Positions 1 through 7,916 of a stretch of 53,559 bases of DNA are shown piece after piece. A model generated the notes under the pieces. It was not told where the DNA came from, did not search any database, and saw only the letters and a program-made list of their open reading frames with translations. The position numbers were made by a program, and so were the translations under genes. This DNA comes from Lachnospiraceae bacterium (GTDB lineage Bacteria > Bacillota > Clostridia > Lachnospirales > Lachnospiraceae): NCBI GenBank assembly GCA_017465095.1, contig JAFTWX010000032.1:1-53559 (forward strand), given 5' to 3'. Every line of letters begins with the position of its first letter. The stretch's first letter is position 1.

Positions 1-1
1 A

Positions 2-526
2 TTACTTTTTATCTTTACAAGACTTAATCCAATCAAATTTATTAAGAAATTTTTGCCGGTCATGGGATTTGCATTTTCAACAGCGACATCCAATGCAACG
101 ATTCCGATGTCCATTGATACACTCCATAAAAAGATGGGAGTTTCCAAACAGATTTCATCCTTTACTGTTCCGCTGGGAGCAACGATCAACATGGACGGAA
201 CATCCATTATGCAGGGAGTAGCGGTTGTGTTTATCGCGCAGGTATACGGAATTGATTTGACACTTGGAAATTTGGCGACAGTTGTTTTGACGGCAACACT
301 CGCTTCCATCGGTACAGCGGGAGTTCCGAGTGTCGGACTTGTAACGCTGGCTATGGTACTGAATTCTGTCGGTCTTCCGACGGAAGGAATTGCCCTTATC
401 ATGGGTATTGACCGAATTCTTGATATGCTCAGAACCGCAGTTAATATTACAGGTGATGCTGTATGTACGACTATCGTTGCACATCAGGAAAAAGCCATTA
501 AGAAAGATATCTTTAATGCATCTTAA
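2..526 (+). CDS. Dicarboxylate/amino acid:cation symporter (DAACS), 3' part
   Basis: The reading frame is open from base 2, so the gene begins before the window and only about 174 C-terminal residues are present. The motif GATINMDGT, followed by long hydrophobic stretches and the segment GIDRILDMLRTAVNITGDA, is typical of the sodium- or proton-coupled dicarboxylate/glutamate transporters (GltP/SstT/GltT type). In that family the GATINMDGT region and the DMLRT-NxxGD helix form the substrate and cation sites. The protein would sit in the cytoplasmic membrane and take up acidic or neutral amino acids or C4-dicarboxylates; the exact substrate cannot be read here. Its stop overlaps by 4 bases the stop of the convergent gene downstream. 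Confidence 0.9.
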   Translation, partial: LLFIFTRLNPIKFIKKFLPVMGFAFSTATSNATIPMSIDTLHKKMGVSKQISSFTVPLGATINMDGTSIMQGVAVVFIAQVYGIDLTLGNLATVVLTATLASIGTAGVPSVGLVTLAMVLNSVGLPTEGIALIMGIDRILDMLRTAVNITGDAVCTTIVAHQEKAIKKDIFNAS

Positions 527-1284
527 TAGATGCCCAGTATTTTTAAAAATAAAAGTAAGAGGACGAGCAGGATCGTAGGTTTTACGATTCTGCTTCCTTT
601 GTTTATGACAAGTCCTGCGCCGATGTAACCACCGAGCATATTGCAGGCGGCAGCGGCCAAACCGAGGGAAAACAATACCTGTCCGTTTAAGATAAAGATA
701 ACGAGAGAGGTGATGTTTGTGGTAAGGTTGATGACTTTTGCCTGTGCATTGGCGCATCCGACGCTGACATGGGCAAAGGTGGTAAACGCAATAATGAGAA
801 AAGTGCCTGTTCCCGGGCCGTAAAATCCGTCGTACATACCGATGATGAGAGCTGCAATAACAGCGGTAATATAGGTTTTTGTATTCAAAACAAGCTCTGC
901 CTCCGGGTTGTCTTTAAACAACTTTTTGTTCAGTACAATGAAGGCTGCAAGGGGGAGGACTGCAAATAAGATATATTCCATAATTTTTTCGTCCATGGCC
1001 AGTGACAGCTTTGCCCCGACGGAAGAACCGATGACAGCACTGATGACGGAAGGGATGGCTAACTTTAAGTTGACCAGTCCGTTTTTGATAAAACGTACGG
1101 TGGCGAGGGTAGTCCCGCAGGTGGAAGAAAGTTTGTTTGTAGCAACTGCCTGATGCATTGGGAGTCCGGCAATTAAGTACGCCGGAAGCGAAATCAAACC
1201 GCCGCCTCCGCCGATGGCGTCCACAAGCCCTGCTAAAAACAAGAGCGGGCATACAAATAAAAATGTTCCTATGGTTGGTGTCAT
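523..1284 (-). CDS. TauE/SafE (TSUP) family membrane exporter
   Basis: This 253-residue protein has about eight hydrophobic segments. It carries the glycine-rich N-terminal motif VDAIGGGGGLISLPAYL and a second half-repeat motif, YDGFYGPGTGTF. These two internally related motifs mark the TSUP family (formerly DUF81), which moves sulfite, sulfonates or other small organic anions across the cytoplasmic membrane. The start is supported by AAAGGA about 7 bases upstream on the minus strand. The gene stands alone, convergent with the symporter and divergent from the gene at 1474. There are no sulfur-metabolism neighbours to suggest a substrate. Confidence 0.88.
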   Translation of the reverse strand: MTPTIGTFLFVCPLLFLAGLVDAIGGGGGLISLPAYLIAGLPMHQAVATNKLSSTCGTTLATVRFIKNGLVNLKLAIPSVISAVIGSSVGAKLSLAMDEKIMEYILFAVLPLAAFIVLNKKLFKDNPEAELVLNTKTYITAVIAALIIGMYDGFYGPGTGTFLIIAFTTFAHVSVGCANAQAKVINLTTNITSLVIFILNGQVLFSLGLAAAACNMLGGYIGAGLVINKGSRIVKPTILLVLLLLFLKILGIY

Positions 1285-1386
1285 GTTTGTTTCCTTTGTT
1301 TTCTTAGTTTGGGCTGAGCAATACAGCCAAAGAAAGTATACGCAGAATTAAAGAAAAAGTAAAGCAATTTTAGGGTGAGAAGCGTA

Positions 1387-1414
1387 TTGTAAAGTGAAAG
1401 AAATTTGATATAAT
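1387..1414 (+). promoter_or_regulatory. Predicted sigma-A promoter of the 1474 gene
   Basis: TTGTAA (1387-1392) and a perfect TATAAT (1409-1414) are separated by 16 bases, about 55 bases before the start codon at 1474. Only the hexamers and spacing support this call. Confidence 0.55.
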
Positions 1415-1473
1415 TGTAATATCTCAGGAAGATATGTGAAGATTTTATGGCGTGTATAAGGAGGAGGTTTGAC

Positions 1474-1971
1474 ATGGGTTTGATGGATATGATTAAGAGA
1501 AGGGCAATGAATGCGGTAGCCAATGCAGTAGGCGATGCAGTGGGAGATGTCGTGGAAGGTGCACTGGACCAGGTGATTCCTTCTAAGAAAGGACAGCGAG
1601 TGTCGTCACGGAGTGTTTCACACAGTGCAAACAAAGATGATGCCCGGGAGTCCGGAGAGAAGGTGCTCAGAACAAGGCTGGAGCAGATTATCGCAGATGA
1701 GTGGAGCGGATATGAACTTCGCAAAAACGTACCGGCTTCTGAGATGAATGCGGAGAGCGGTGCACGTACATACAGCTATGGTATTTATCAGGACGGAATA
1801 CCGAAGGCTATGATTATGATTTTGGACGACCGCAATCTTTATAAGAAAAGAGAAGTACTTCAGGCGCAGAGAGCGTGCGGTGAAATGCGTGTTGCATATA
1901 TGAATTTTATGACGTATCTGCCGAATCGGGAGGATTATATTTCAGAGAGATTGAAGGAAAAGATCCGTTAA
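1474..1971 (+). CDS. Hypothetical protein, 165 residues
   Basis: I do not recognise this family. The start at 1474 is chosen because AGGAGGAGG lies 4 to 6 bases upstream; an in-frame ATG at 1447 has no ribosome site. The N-terminus (MGLMDMIKRRAMNAVANAVG) is amphipathic, with alternating Ala, Val and Asn, then a basic and serine-rich linker. The body from about residue 55 is a compact mixed domain with YELRKNVPASEM and IYQDGIPKAMIMI segments. There is no signal peptide, transmembrane helix or evident catalytic motif. The gene lies immediately before the reverse transcriptase leader, and the leader promoter overlaps its last codons, so the pairing may or may not be functional. Confidence 0.75.
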   Translation: MGLMDMIKRRAMNAVANAVGDAVGDVVEGALDQVIPSKKGQRVSSRSVSHSANKDDARESGEKVLRTRLEQIIADEWSGYELRKNVPASEMNAESGARTYSYGIYQDGIPKAMIMILDDRNLYKKREVLQAQRACGEMRVAYMNFMTYLPNREDYISERLKEKIR

Positions 1972-1978
1972 TTATATT
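1951..1978 (+). promoter_or_regulatory. Predicted promoter of the RT leader RNA
   Basis: TTGAAG (1951-1956) and TATATT (1973-1978) are separated by 16 bases and overlap the 3' end of the upstream gene. The expected start site, about 1985, falls on the first bases of the long inverted repeat that encloses the leader. That is what would be expected if the leader RNA were a defined transcript. Confidence 0.5.
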
Positions 1979-1982
1979 GCTG

Positions 1983-2127
1983 AAAAAGAAAGAGAAATGT
2001 GACAATTGTTGCACCCATGGCGGGTAAAGCATATCCTGTATGGGTTTTGTGGGTAACGGGGATATGTTCAGCCCAGTGTGATAAGCACGGCTTTATCACT
2101 TTGAAAGCGTTTTCTCTTTCTTTTTTT
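1983..2127 (+). ncRNA. Structured leader RNA upstream of the reverse transcriptase
   Basis: Bases 1983-1997 (AAAAAGAAAGAGAAA) are the perfect reverse complement of 2111-2125, so a transcript would close with a 15-bp stem around a loop of about 113 nt. Inside are a hairpin of 9 bp with one bulge (2078-2086 with 2090-2099) and a 7-bp pairing CATATCC (2030-2036) with GGATATG (2060-2066). The RT start codon is 35 bases downstream with its own GAGGTGAG ribosome site. A terminal long-range stem around a structured core just before an RT is the layout of retron msr-msd RNAs and of the template RNAs of several antiphage RTs. The sequence itself matches no RNA I can name. A plain 5' UTR or terminator remains possible. 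Confidence 0.45.
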
Positions 2128-2161
2128 GTGTCAGTATTTTGTGTAAATATTGAGGTGAGAT

Positions 2162-3397
2162 ATGGAAATACAAGGCTCGGTTCTGGATAGACTTACGGAT
2201 GAGACAGTCTGGCAGCAGTTCTTGGACGATAAGCTGGAAAAACAGCATCTTCGCAAGGAAGAGGAAAACAAAATCCGTAGTTATATTGAAAACCGCACGT
2301 ATGAAAAAATGGCGGAGCTTATTCGGGAAGGAGCGTTTCCGGGAGAGTATCCGGTTAAAAAAGTGATTAACAAAGAAGGGACGACCAAGAAAAGAGTTGT
2401 CTATTCTTTTGGGGATGATGTGAGTATTACTCTGAAATTCATTGCATTTCATATGGATTTTATGGAGGATGTGCTGGCGGATTCCTGTTATGCGTTCCGC
2501 AAGACAAGAGGCGTGTCCCAGGCATTGCAGCGGCTGAGACGGAATCCGAAAGTAAAAGATATGTACTGTTACAAGGCAGACATCAGCAATTATTTCAATT
2601 CCATTGATATACCGCTTCTTTTGGAGGCATTGCAACCGCTGAAGGAGCGGGATGTGCGGTTGTATGAGCTGATGGAAAAGATTCTTATGCAAGACAGGGT
2701 TTGGTATCGCGGAAAGTTGATACCGGATGAACACGGTGCCATGGCAGGGCTTCCGATTGCACCGTTTTTGGCCAATATGTACTTGAATAGGGTGGACCAC
2801 TATTTTGAACAGCAAGGGGTGGAGTATTACCGGTATTCCGATGATATTCTGATTTTTGCTGAAAGTGAGTCACAGCTCACTGAGCGGAAGGAAGAATTGG
2901 GTCGAAAACTGCAGGAACGCAAGCTGACAATCAACGCATCGAAAGAAAGCGTCTCCCGGCCGGGAGAAGTCTGGGAGTTTCTGGGGTTTTCCTACAAACA
3001 GGGAGAATTTGATCTGTCAGACAATACTAAGCGCAAAATGAAAGCAAAGATTAAGCGGAAAGCGGAGGCACTTCGACGCTGGCAGAGAAAGAAAGGGCTT
3101 ACGCCGGACAAGGCAGCCATCGGATTTATTCATGCAATGAATCGAAAATTTTACGGTGGTAAGGGAACCGATGATTTTACATGGAGCCGATGGTTCTTTC
3201 CGAATTTGACCGTAGATTGCGGACTCCGTGAAATTGACAGCCACATGCAGGAATATATCCGCTATGCAGTGACAGGGCGTCACTACAAAGGAAACTACCG
3301 CATCACCTATGAGCAGATGAAGGCATGGGGATACCGCAATCTGGTCCATGCGTTTTATGATTACAAAAAGAATACAGAGGAAACTGCTAAAGGGTAG
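2162..3397 (+). CDS. Stand-alone reverse transcriptase (RNA-directed DNA polymerase)
   Basis: This 411-residue protein has the ordered RT blocks. Motif A is YKADISNYFNSID (catalytic Asp about 140), motif B is GLPIAPFLANMYL (about 196-208), and motif C is YYRYSDDILIF with SDD at about 226-228. Motifs D/E follow in LTINASKESV and WEFLGFSY. The rest (about 285-411) is basic and ends in an IRYAVTGRHYKGNYRITYEQ segment, which may be a thumb or RNA-binding region. There is no maturase X/HNH domain and no intron boundaries, so this is not an ordinary group II intron ORF. YSDD replaces the common YADD. Unclassified group II-like, retron-like or DRT/UG-type RTs are all possible. The start has GAGGTGAG 2 bases upstream. 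The 3' end overlaps the convergent methyltransferase gene by 11 bases. Confidence 0.92.
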   Translation: MEIQGSVLDRLTDETVWQQFLDDKLEKQHLRKEEENKIRSYIENRTYEKMAELIREGAFPGEYPVKKVINKEGTTKKRVVYSFGDDVSITLKFIAFHMDFMEDVLADSCYAFRKTRGVSQALQRLRRNPKVKDMYCYKADISNYFNSIDIPLLLEALQPLKERDVRLYELMEKILMQDRVWYRGKLIPDEHGAMAGLPIAPFLANMYLNRVDHYFEQQGVEYYRYSDDILIFAESESQLTERKEELGRKLQERKLTINASKESVSRPGEVWEFLGFSYKQGEFDLSDNTKRKMKAKIKRKAEALRRWQRKKGLTPDKAAIGFIHAMNRKFYGGKGTDDFTWSRWFFPNLTVDCGLREIDSHMQEYIRYAVTGRHYKGNYRITYEQMKAWGYRNLVHAFYDYKKNTEETAKG

Positions 3398-4211
3398 GTC
3401 GGCAAAGTTGCCAGAAAGCAACTGCGCTGGCTGCGGCTACATTGAGAGAATCCACACCGTGGGACATCGGGATGCAGACGCTGTAATCGCAGGCTGCGAT
3501 TGTCTCAGTGCATAGTCCGTATCCTTCACTGCCGAGCAGAATAGCCAGTCTGTCCTCTGCCATGAGAGGCGGATGGTCAATGCTGACAGCTTTGTCATCC
3601 AGTGCCATGGCAGCAGTGCAGAATCCCAGGTTCTTTAGCCAATTCACGTATATGACAGATGTGTCAGACGGGATAAATGTCCATGGGACTTGAAATACGG
3701 TTCCCATGCTGACTCTTGCGGATCTGCGATAAAGCGGATCACTGCAACCTTCCGTGAGAAGAACAGCGTCAATACCGAGGGCAGCAGCACTCCGGAAAAT
3801 GGCACCTACATTGGTTGGATTCATGACATTTTCAAGTACGGCAATGCGCCGGGCATTTTGGCAAATATCGCTGACAGACGGTAAGGCCTGACGTTTCATG
3901 GCGCAGAGAAGGCCTCTGGTCATGGCAAAACCGGTGAGTTGTGATATAATTGTTGTGTCGGCAACAAAAATAGGAATCTGACCACAACGGTCAATGATGT
4001 TTTTGGAGGGGCCGCTTATTTCGTTTCTGTTTATGAGCAGAGAAATTGGTTCATAGCCGCCGTTCAGTGCGCGCTCAATGACATTCGGGCTCTCTGCAAT
4101 AAAAATTCCCGGAGCCGGTTCGTTGTAAGTGCGCAGCTGGTTTTCGGAAAGGCGCGCGTAGATATCAAGATCCGGATGGGAAAAATCGGTAATTTCGATT
4201 AGATTACTCAT
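3387..4211 (-). CDS. TrmH/SpoU-family RNA 2'-O-methyltransferase
   Basis: This 274-residue protein has an N-terminal substrate-binding region (about 20-100) followed by a SPOUT methyltransferase domain. The three family motifs are visible: NPTNVGAIFRSAAALG, ILLGSEGYGL and IPMSHGVDSLNVAAASAVAF. These form the knotted SAM-binding fold that methylates ribose 2'-OH in 23S rRNA or tRNA. The start has AGGAG 6 bases upstream. The gene stands alone and is convergent with the RT. The exact target nucleotide cannot be assigned. Confidence 0.93.
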   Translation of the reverse strand: MSNLIEITDFSHPDLDIYARLSENQLRTYNEPAPGIFIAESPNVIERALNGGYEPISLLINRNEISGPSKNIIDRCGQIPIFVADTTIISQLTGFAMTRGLLCAMKRQALPSVSDICQNARRIAVLENVMNPTNVGAIFRSAAALGIDAVLLTEGCSDPLYRRSARVSMGTVFQVPWTFIPSDTSVIYVNWLKNLGFCTAAMALDDKAVSIDHPPLMAEDRLAILLGSEGYGLCTETIAACDYSVCIPMSHGVDSLNVAAASAVAFWQLCRPTL

Positions 4212-4323
4212 GGCAAACTCCTATCTGCTGTCAGGGATTGTTTTACTACGATTAGTATACGGGAGAACGACATCGGTCGCAAGAGGGTTTGTTTTATGCT
4301 ATAATTGAATAAATTTCAAAGAC

Positions 4324-4357
4324 GACGCAGCGTCAGGTATTGCTTGTGACGCAGCGT
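4324..4357 (+). promoter_or_regulatory. Paired GACGCAGCGT repeats before the MerR-like gene
   Basis: GACGCAGCGTC (4324-4334) and GACGCAGCGT (4348-4357) form a direct repeat 24 bases apart, and each copy is itself nearly palindromic around a central A. They sit about 40 bases before the MerR-type gene, next to a possible promoter with TTGTGA and TAATAG 17 bases apart. An operator for the neighbouring regulator is the simplest inference. Confidence 0.45.
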
Positions 4358-4394
4358 TATATACCATAATAGCCATGAAAGGTGGTGAAACGCT

Positions 4395-5135
4395 ATGTCA
4401 AATTATACGACAGGAGAACTTGCAAAGCTGGCGGGAGTAACAGTGAGAACCGTCCAATACTATGATTCGCGGGGGATTCTGATTCCGAGTGATTTCAGTG
4501 AAGGCGGAAGACGTCTTTATACGGACGATGATCTTAAGAAACTGCGTGTCATTTGTTTTTTGCGTGACCTCGGTCTCAGTCTCAATCATGTGGGCGATAT
4601 TCTTGAGGCATACAATGCGACAAGTGTCATTGAACTTCTTTTGGAAGAACAGAAGAAAACGCTGGAGACGGAAGTGGCGGAGCGAAAGGAGCAACTCGAC
4701 AGAATTTCCGAAATTCAGAAAGAAATGAAAAGCATTGCAGATTTCTCTGTTGAAAACTTAGGTGATATAGCATATGTTATGGAGAACAAAAAGAAATTAA
4801 AAAAGGTCTATTCGGTGATACTCGGTGTCGGCCTTGTGCTGGACGGATTGGAGATCGGTGCAGTTATTTATGCGCTGAAGACGGGGAACTGGTGGTTGTT
4901 TGCGGGAGTGCTTTTGCTTATGCTGATTGTACTTTTCCCTATTATCAATTATTATCATAAATATACGGTTTATATTTGTCCGGAATGTCACACGGTATTT
5001 AAACCGAAAAAATCAGAATTTTTCTGGGCAAACCATACGCCGAAGACAAGAAAACTTACTTGTACATGCTGCGGAAAGAAAAGTTTCTGTGTTGAAACTT
5101 ACGGTGTGGCGCCGGAAGAAGTGAAGGAGGGCTGA
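4395..5135 (+). CDS. MerR-type regulator fused to a membrane anchor and zinc-ribbon-like tail
   Basis: Residues 4-72 are a MerR winged-helix domain (TTGELAKLAGVTVRTVQYYDSRGIL). A coiled coil follows at about 80-118, then two hydrophobic segments at about 137-160 and 166-187. The tail has CPEC (195-198) and CTCC (223-226), spaced like a zinc-ribbon pair. MerR proteins are normally soluble and sense a ligand through the region after the coiled coil. Here that place is taken by membrane helices, so the protein may bind DNA while anchored in the membrane. It begins an apparent operon and is followed after 3 bases by a CPBP intramembrane protease, which suggests sensing of membrane state or regulated proteolysis. 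The start has GGTGG about 8 bases upstream. Confidence 0.88.
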   Translation: MSNYTTGELAKLAGVTVRTVQYYDSRGILIPSDFSEGGRRLYTDDDLKKLRVICFLRDLGLSLNHVGDILEAYNATSVIELLLEEQKKTLETEVAERKEQLDRISEIQKEMKSIADFSVENLGDIAYVMENKKKLKKVYSVILGVGLVLDGLEIGAVIYALKTGNWWLFAGVLLLMLIVLFPIINYYHKYTVYICPECHTVFKPKKSEFFWANHTPKTRKLTCTCCGKKSFCVETYGVAPEEVKEG

Positions 5136-5138
5136 TTT

Positions 5139-6041
5139 ATGTTGAAAGATAAAAAGAAAACGATCGTATACTTGATCTGGGCATTTGTAATTGCATGGAT
5201 TTTGCAGGTGATTGCCAGTGCGGCAGCAAATATTGCGGCAAATACAACGGGTATGACAAATTCGCTGGGAAACCTGATTTTCACGGGAGTGCTTGCGGTT
5301 TCCATGTATGCACCGTTCTTTGCTGTTTTATTGGCAAAATACCCGCTCAAAGGTATGGGGTGGATTCCGAAGTTGAAAGGAAATATCGGTTGGATGTTTT
5401 TGGCCTGGGTCGGACCGTTACTCTTTTCCGTGCTCGGAGCGGTTGTATATTTTGTTATCTTTCCGGAACGGTTTGATTTGACCGGAGCTTATTTTGCGAT
5501 GGCACTCGGCGAGGAAGGCCTTGCACAGGTGGAAGCTGAGGGACTTACCCTGCAACAACTATTGGTTATGCAAATCGTGTCAGCACCGTTATATGCGCCG
5601 TTTATCAATATGTTTGCAGCCCTCGGTGAAGAGGTTGGTTGGCGCGGAATGCTGTACCCGCAGCTGAAAAGCTTTTTCGGAAAGACCAAAGGGCGTATCC
5701 TCGGCGGAGCCATCTGGGGCGCATGGCACTGGCCGGTGATGTTGCTTGCCGGTTATGAATATGGTAAAGCATATCCGGGTGCACCGATTTCGGGAATGAT
5801 AACATTTTGCCTGTTTTGTATTGTTAGCGGAACCCTTTTGGATGTATTATATGAAAAGACGAATTGTATCTGGGTGCCTTCTTTGGCACACGGAGCGATT
5901 AACGGGACGGCGTCACTTGCAATTTATCTGACAAAGCCGGAGTATATAGATCAGATGATTCTCGGACCGGCGCCGATCGGTATTATCGGTGTGATTCCTG
6001 CACTTATCGTTGCAGTGATTGTTTTATGCAAGGATAGGTAG
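5139..6041 (+). CDS. CPBP-family intramembrane metalloprotease
   Basis: This 300-residue polytopic membrane protein has the signatures of the CAAX protease/bacteriocin-processing family. These are EExxxR in LGEEVGWRGMLYP (Glu164, Glu165, Arg169), the second-motif His in WGAWHWPV (His197), and a later His in LAHGAING (His251). The glutamates and histidines form the metal-dependent active site within the membrane in this family. Family roles include processing of prenylated or signal proteins and bacteriocin self-immunity. It starts 3 bases after the MerR-type regulator, with AGGAGG just upstream, so the two are probably co-transcribed. Confidence 0.9.
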   Translation: MLKDKKKTIVYLIWAFVIAWILQVIASAAANIAANTTGMTNSLGNLIFTGVLAVSMYAPFFAVLLAKYPLKGMGWIPKLKGNIGWMFLAWVGPLLFSVLGAVVYFVIFPERFDLTGAYFAMALGEEGLAQVEAEGLTLQQLLVMQIVSAPLYAPFINMFAALGEEVGWRGMLYPQLKSFFGKTKGRILGGAIWGAWHWPVMLLAGYEYGKAYPGAPISGMITFCLFCIVSGTLLDVLYEKTNCIWVPSLAHGAINGTASLAIYLTKPEYIDQMILGPAPIGIIGVIPALIVAVIVLCKDR

Positions 6042-6076
6042 GTTCATATATATTTTTTGGCTTGGAGGAAATGGAC

Positions 6077-6931
6077 ATGGGTTTTACAGAGAGTTTCGGA
6101 ATGGGATTTTTTATTCTGATTGTGATTGCACTTGTAGTCAGCAGTGTGGGATTTTATAAGTATGTGTATTTTATCTCGCTCGGCTACGGTTTTTCCGTTG
6201 CGGCGATGGGCGTGGCGCTGTTTGTCATGTATATGGATGTTCAGAACATTGCGACGATTGCCATGTGCGTGCTGTTTCTTATTTACGGATGCAGACTCGG
6301 TGGATATTTGCTGATACGTGAAATTAAGAGCGCGTCGTATCGCAGCACCATGAAAAAAGAAATCAAAGACGGAAAAGATATAAAAATGGTGGCAAAGATA
6401 AGTATTTGGACCAGTTGTGCACTCTTGTATGCTCTGCAGGTTTCACCGCTGTTGTTCCGTTTGATGGATACAGAAAATATGCTTGCAAATGCAGCGTTTG
6501 ATGTGGTAATCGGAGCCCCGGATCCGGTTGCTTTGATCGGGGCTGTCATCATGGCCCTCGGCATTATACTTGAATCCGCTGCCGACTGGCAGAAATCAAA
6601 ACAGAAATCTGTAAATCCGAACCGTTTCTGTGATAAAGGATTATATAAAATCGTTCGTTGTCCGAATTACCTCGGTGAGGTACTGTTCTGGACGGGAGTG
6701 TTTGTATCCGGTGTAAATATTTACGCAAGTGCCTGGCAGTGGATTGCAGCTGCAACCGGATATATTTGTATCGTGTATATCATGTTCGGCGGCGCGAGAA
6801 GACTGGAACTTCGCCAGAACCGTAACTATGGCGAGGACCCGGAATATCAGGCGTATGTGAAAAAAACGCCGATTTTGCTTCCGCTTATTCCGCTTTACAG
6901 CGTAGCGAAGTATAAATGGCTGGTGGGATAA
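6077..6931 (+). CDS. DUF1295/isoprenylcysteine methyltransferase-like membrane enzyme
   Basis: This 284-residue polytopic protein ends with the segment RCPNYLGEVLFWTG and EDPEYQAYVKKTP, characteristic of the DUF1295/steroid 5-alpha-reductase-like and isoprenylcysteine carboxyl methyltransferase superfamily. Those enzymes act on lipid or prenyl substrates within the membrane. ATG 6077 is chosen because GGAGG (6064-6068) is 8 bases upstream; TTG 6062 and ATG 6071 also lie in frame but are too close to or inside the ribosome site. It continues the MerR-CPBP operon. The substrate is unknown. Confidence 0.85.
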   Translation: MGFTESFGMGFFILIVIALVVSSVGFYKYVYFISLGYGFSVAAMGVALFVMYMDVQNIATIAMCVLFLIYGCRLGGYLLIREIKSASYRSTMKKEIKDGKDIKMVAKISIWTSCALLYALQVSPLLFRLMDTENMLANAAFDVVIGAPDPVALIGAVIMALGIILESAADWQKSKQKSVNPNRFCDKGLYKIVRCPNYLGEVLFWTGVFVSGVNIYASAWQWIAAATGYICIVYIMFGGARRLELRQNRNYGEDPEYQAYVKKTPILLPLIPLYSVAKYKWLVG

Positions 6932-6963
6932 AGTTGCTCCCCTAAAAGCCGGGAGGTATTACT

Positions 6964-7299
6964 ATGACAGAAGGAATCATTGCATTTGTAATCTGGATAT
7001 TGGTTAGCTTTGTTTTTGTCGGAATCGGTATTTACGATTTGCGTGCAAACGAGGTGGTCGGATTTTGGTCAAACGGGAAGAAACCGGTCGTGAACGACGA
7101 AAATCTGAAAGCTTATAATAGGGCAGTCGGAATTTTGTGGATTGCATTTGCAGTGGTTTTTATGTTGCTCGGGCTTCCGCTGCTTGCAGGAGATAATTCG
7201 CCGCTTATCGTAATCACATTGCTCGGATCTTTAGCAGAAATTGTGGCGCTTATGGCGGTTTACGTGCTGGTGATTGAAAAGAAATATTGTAAAACATAA
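6964..7299 (+). CDS. Small three-helix membrane protein (DUF3784-like)
   Basis: This 111-residue protein has hydrophobic segments at about 5-26, 55-75 and 80-103. A conserved-looking loop between the first two contains NEVVGFWSNGKKP. The GFWSN-x-KKP pattern after helix one resembles the small DUF3784-type membrane proteins of Clostridia, which have no known function. GGGAGG lies 7 bases before the ATG, and the gene follows the DUF1295-like gene by 32 bases, consistent with the same operon. Confidence 0.75.
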   Translation: MTEGIIAFVIWILVSFVFVGIGIYDLRANEVVGFWSNGKKPVVNDENLKAYNRAVGILWIAFAVVFMLLGLPLLAGDNSPLIVITLLGSLAEIVALMAVYVLVIEKKYCKT

Positions 7300-7339
7300 C
7301 CTCCGCGACAGAAGCATATTCTGTATCGGAGGTGTTTTT

Positions 7340-7810
7340 ATGAAAATAAATGTAAAAAAACTTGTAATTTGTATCGCCATTCCGCTGGCTGTCGGCGGTT
7401 TGTCTGCACTTTTGACGCGGGGTGCCATGTCGGATTTTCAGACATTGGAGAAGCCGCCTTTTGCACCGCCGGCGTGGCTGTTTCCTGTTGTGTGGACGAT
7501 TTTGTATACGCTGATGGGAATTTCATCTTACCTGATTTCGGAGGCAAAAGCACCGGGAAAGGAAAAAGAAGATGCGCTTGCAATTTATTTTTACCAGTTG
7601 GTTGCAAATTTTTTGTGGCCCATCTTTTTCTTTAATTTCGGCTGGTATTTATTTGCGTTTTTTTGGCTTGTGCTGCTATGGATTCTTGTGTGGCGCATGA
7701 TAAACCGGTTTCGGCGGATAAATGAGACGGCCGGATGGCTGAACATACCGTATATCATATGGCTTACCGCTGCCGGTTATCTCAATTTGGGGATTTGGTG
7801 GCTGAATTGA
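7340..7810 (+). CDS. tspO: TspO/MBR-family tryptophan-rich sensory protein
   Basis: This 156-residue, five-helix membrane protein has the TspO signatures: LEKPPFAPPAWLFPVVWTIL near residue 38, then a Trp/Tyr-rich body and the C-terminal WLNIPYIIWLTAAGYLN. TspO proteins bind porphyrins or other tetrapyrroles and cholesterol-like ligands. ATG 7340 follows GGAGG at 7328-7332; an earlier in-frame ATG lies inside the preceding gene and lacks a site. It is the last gene of the MerR-led group. Confidence 0.92.
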   Translation: MKINVKKLVICIAIPLAVGGLSALLTRGAMSDFQTLEKPPFAPPAWLFPVVWTILYTLMGISSYLISEAKAPGKEKEDALAIYFYQLVANFLWPIFFFNFGWYLFAFFWLVLLWILVWRMINRFRRINETAGWLNIPYIIWLTAAGYLNLGIWWLN

Positions 7811-7916
7811 GAATGAGGGGTTATAAACATTGCAAATCAAGCCGATATAGATACTGATACATTATGTCTAAACAGCGAAACGGATTTCGCGACATTTAAT
7901 TCAAGGAGGAATGCAT

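Noticed and set aside
155..757. 200-residue minus-strand ORF
   Set aside because: It is antisense to the symporter and overlaps the TSUP gene; the composition is unlike a real protein and no family motif is present.
2162..3397. Group II intron-encoded protein
   Set aside because: No X/maturase or endonuclease domain is recognisable after the RT domain, and no domain V or VI intron structure is visible around the gene.
2162..3397. Diversity-generating retroelement
   Set aside because: No template/variable repeat pair or accessory Avd-like gene was seen nearby, and motif B lacks the usual DGR form.
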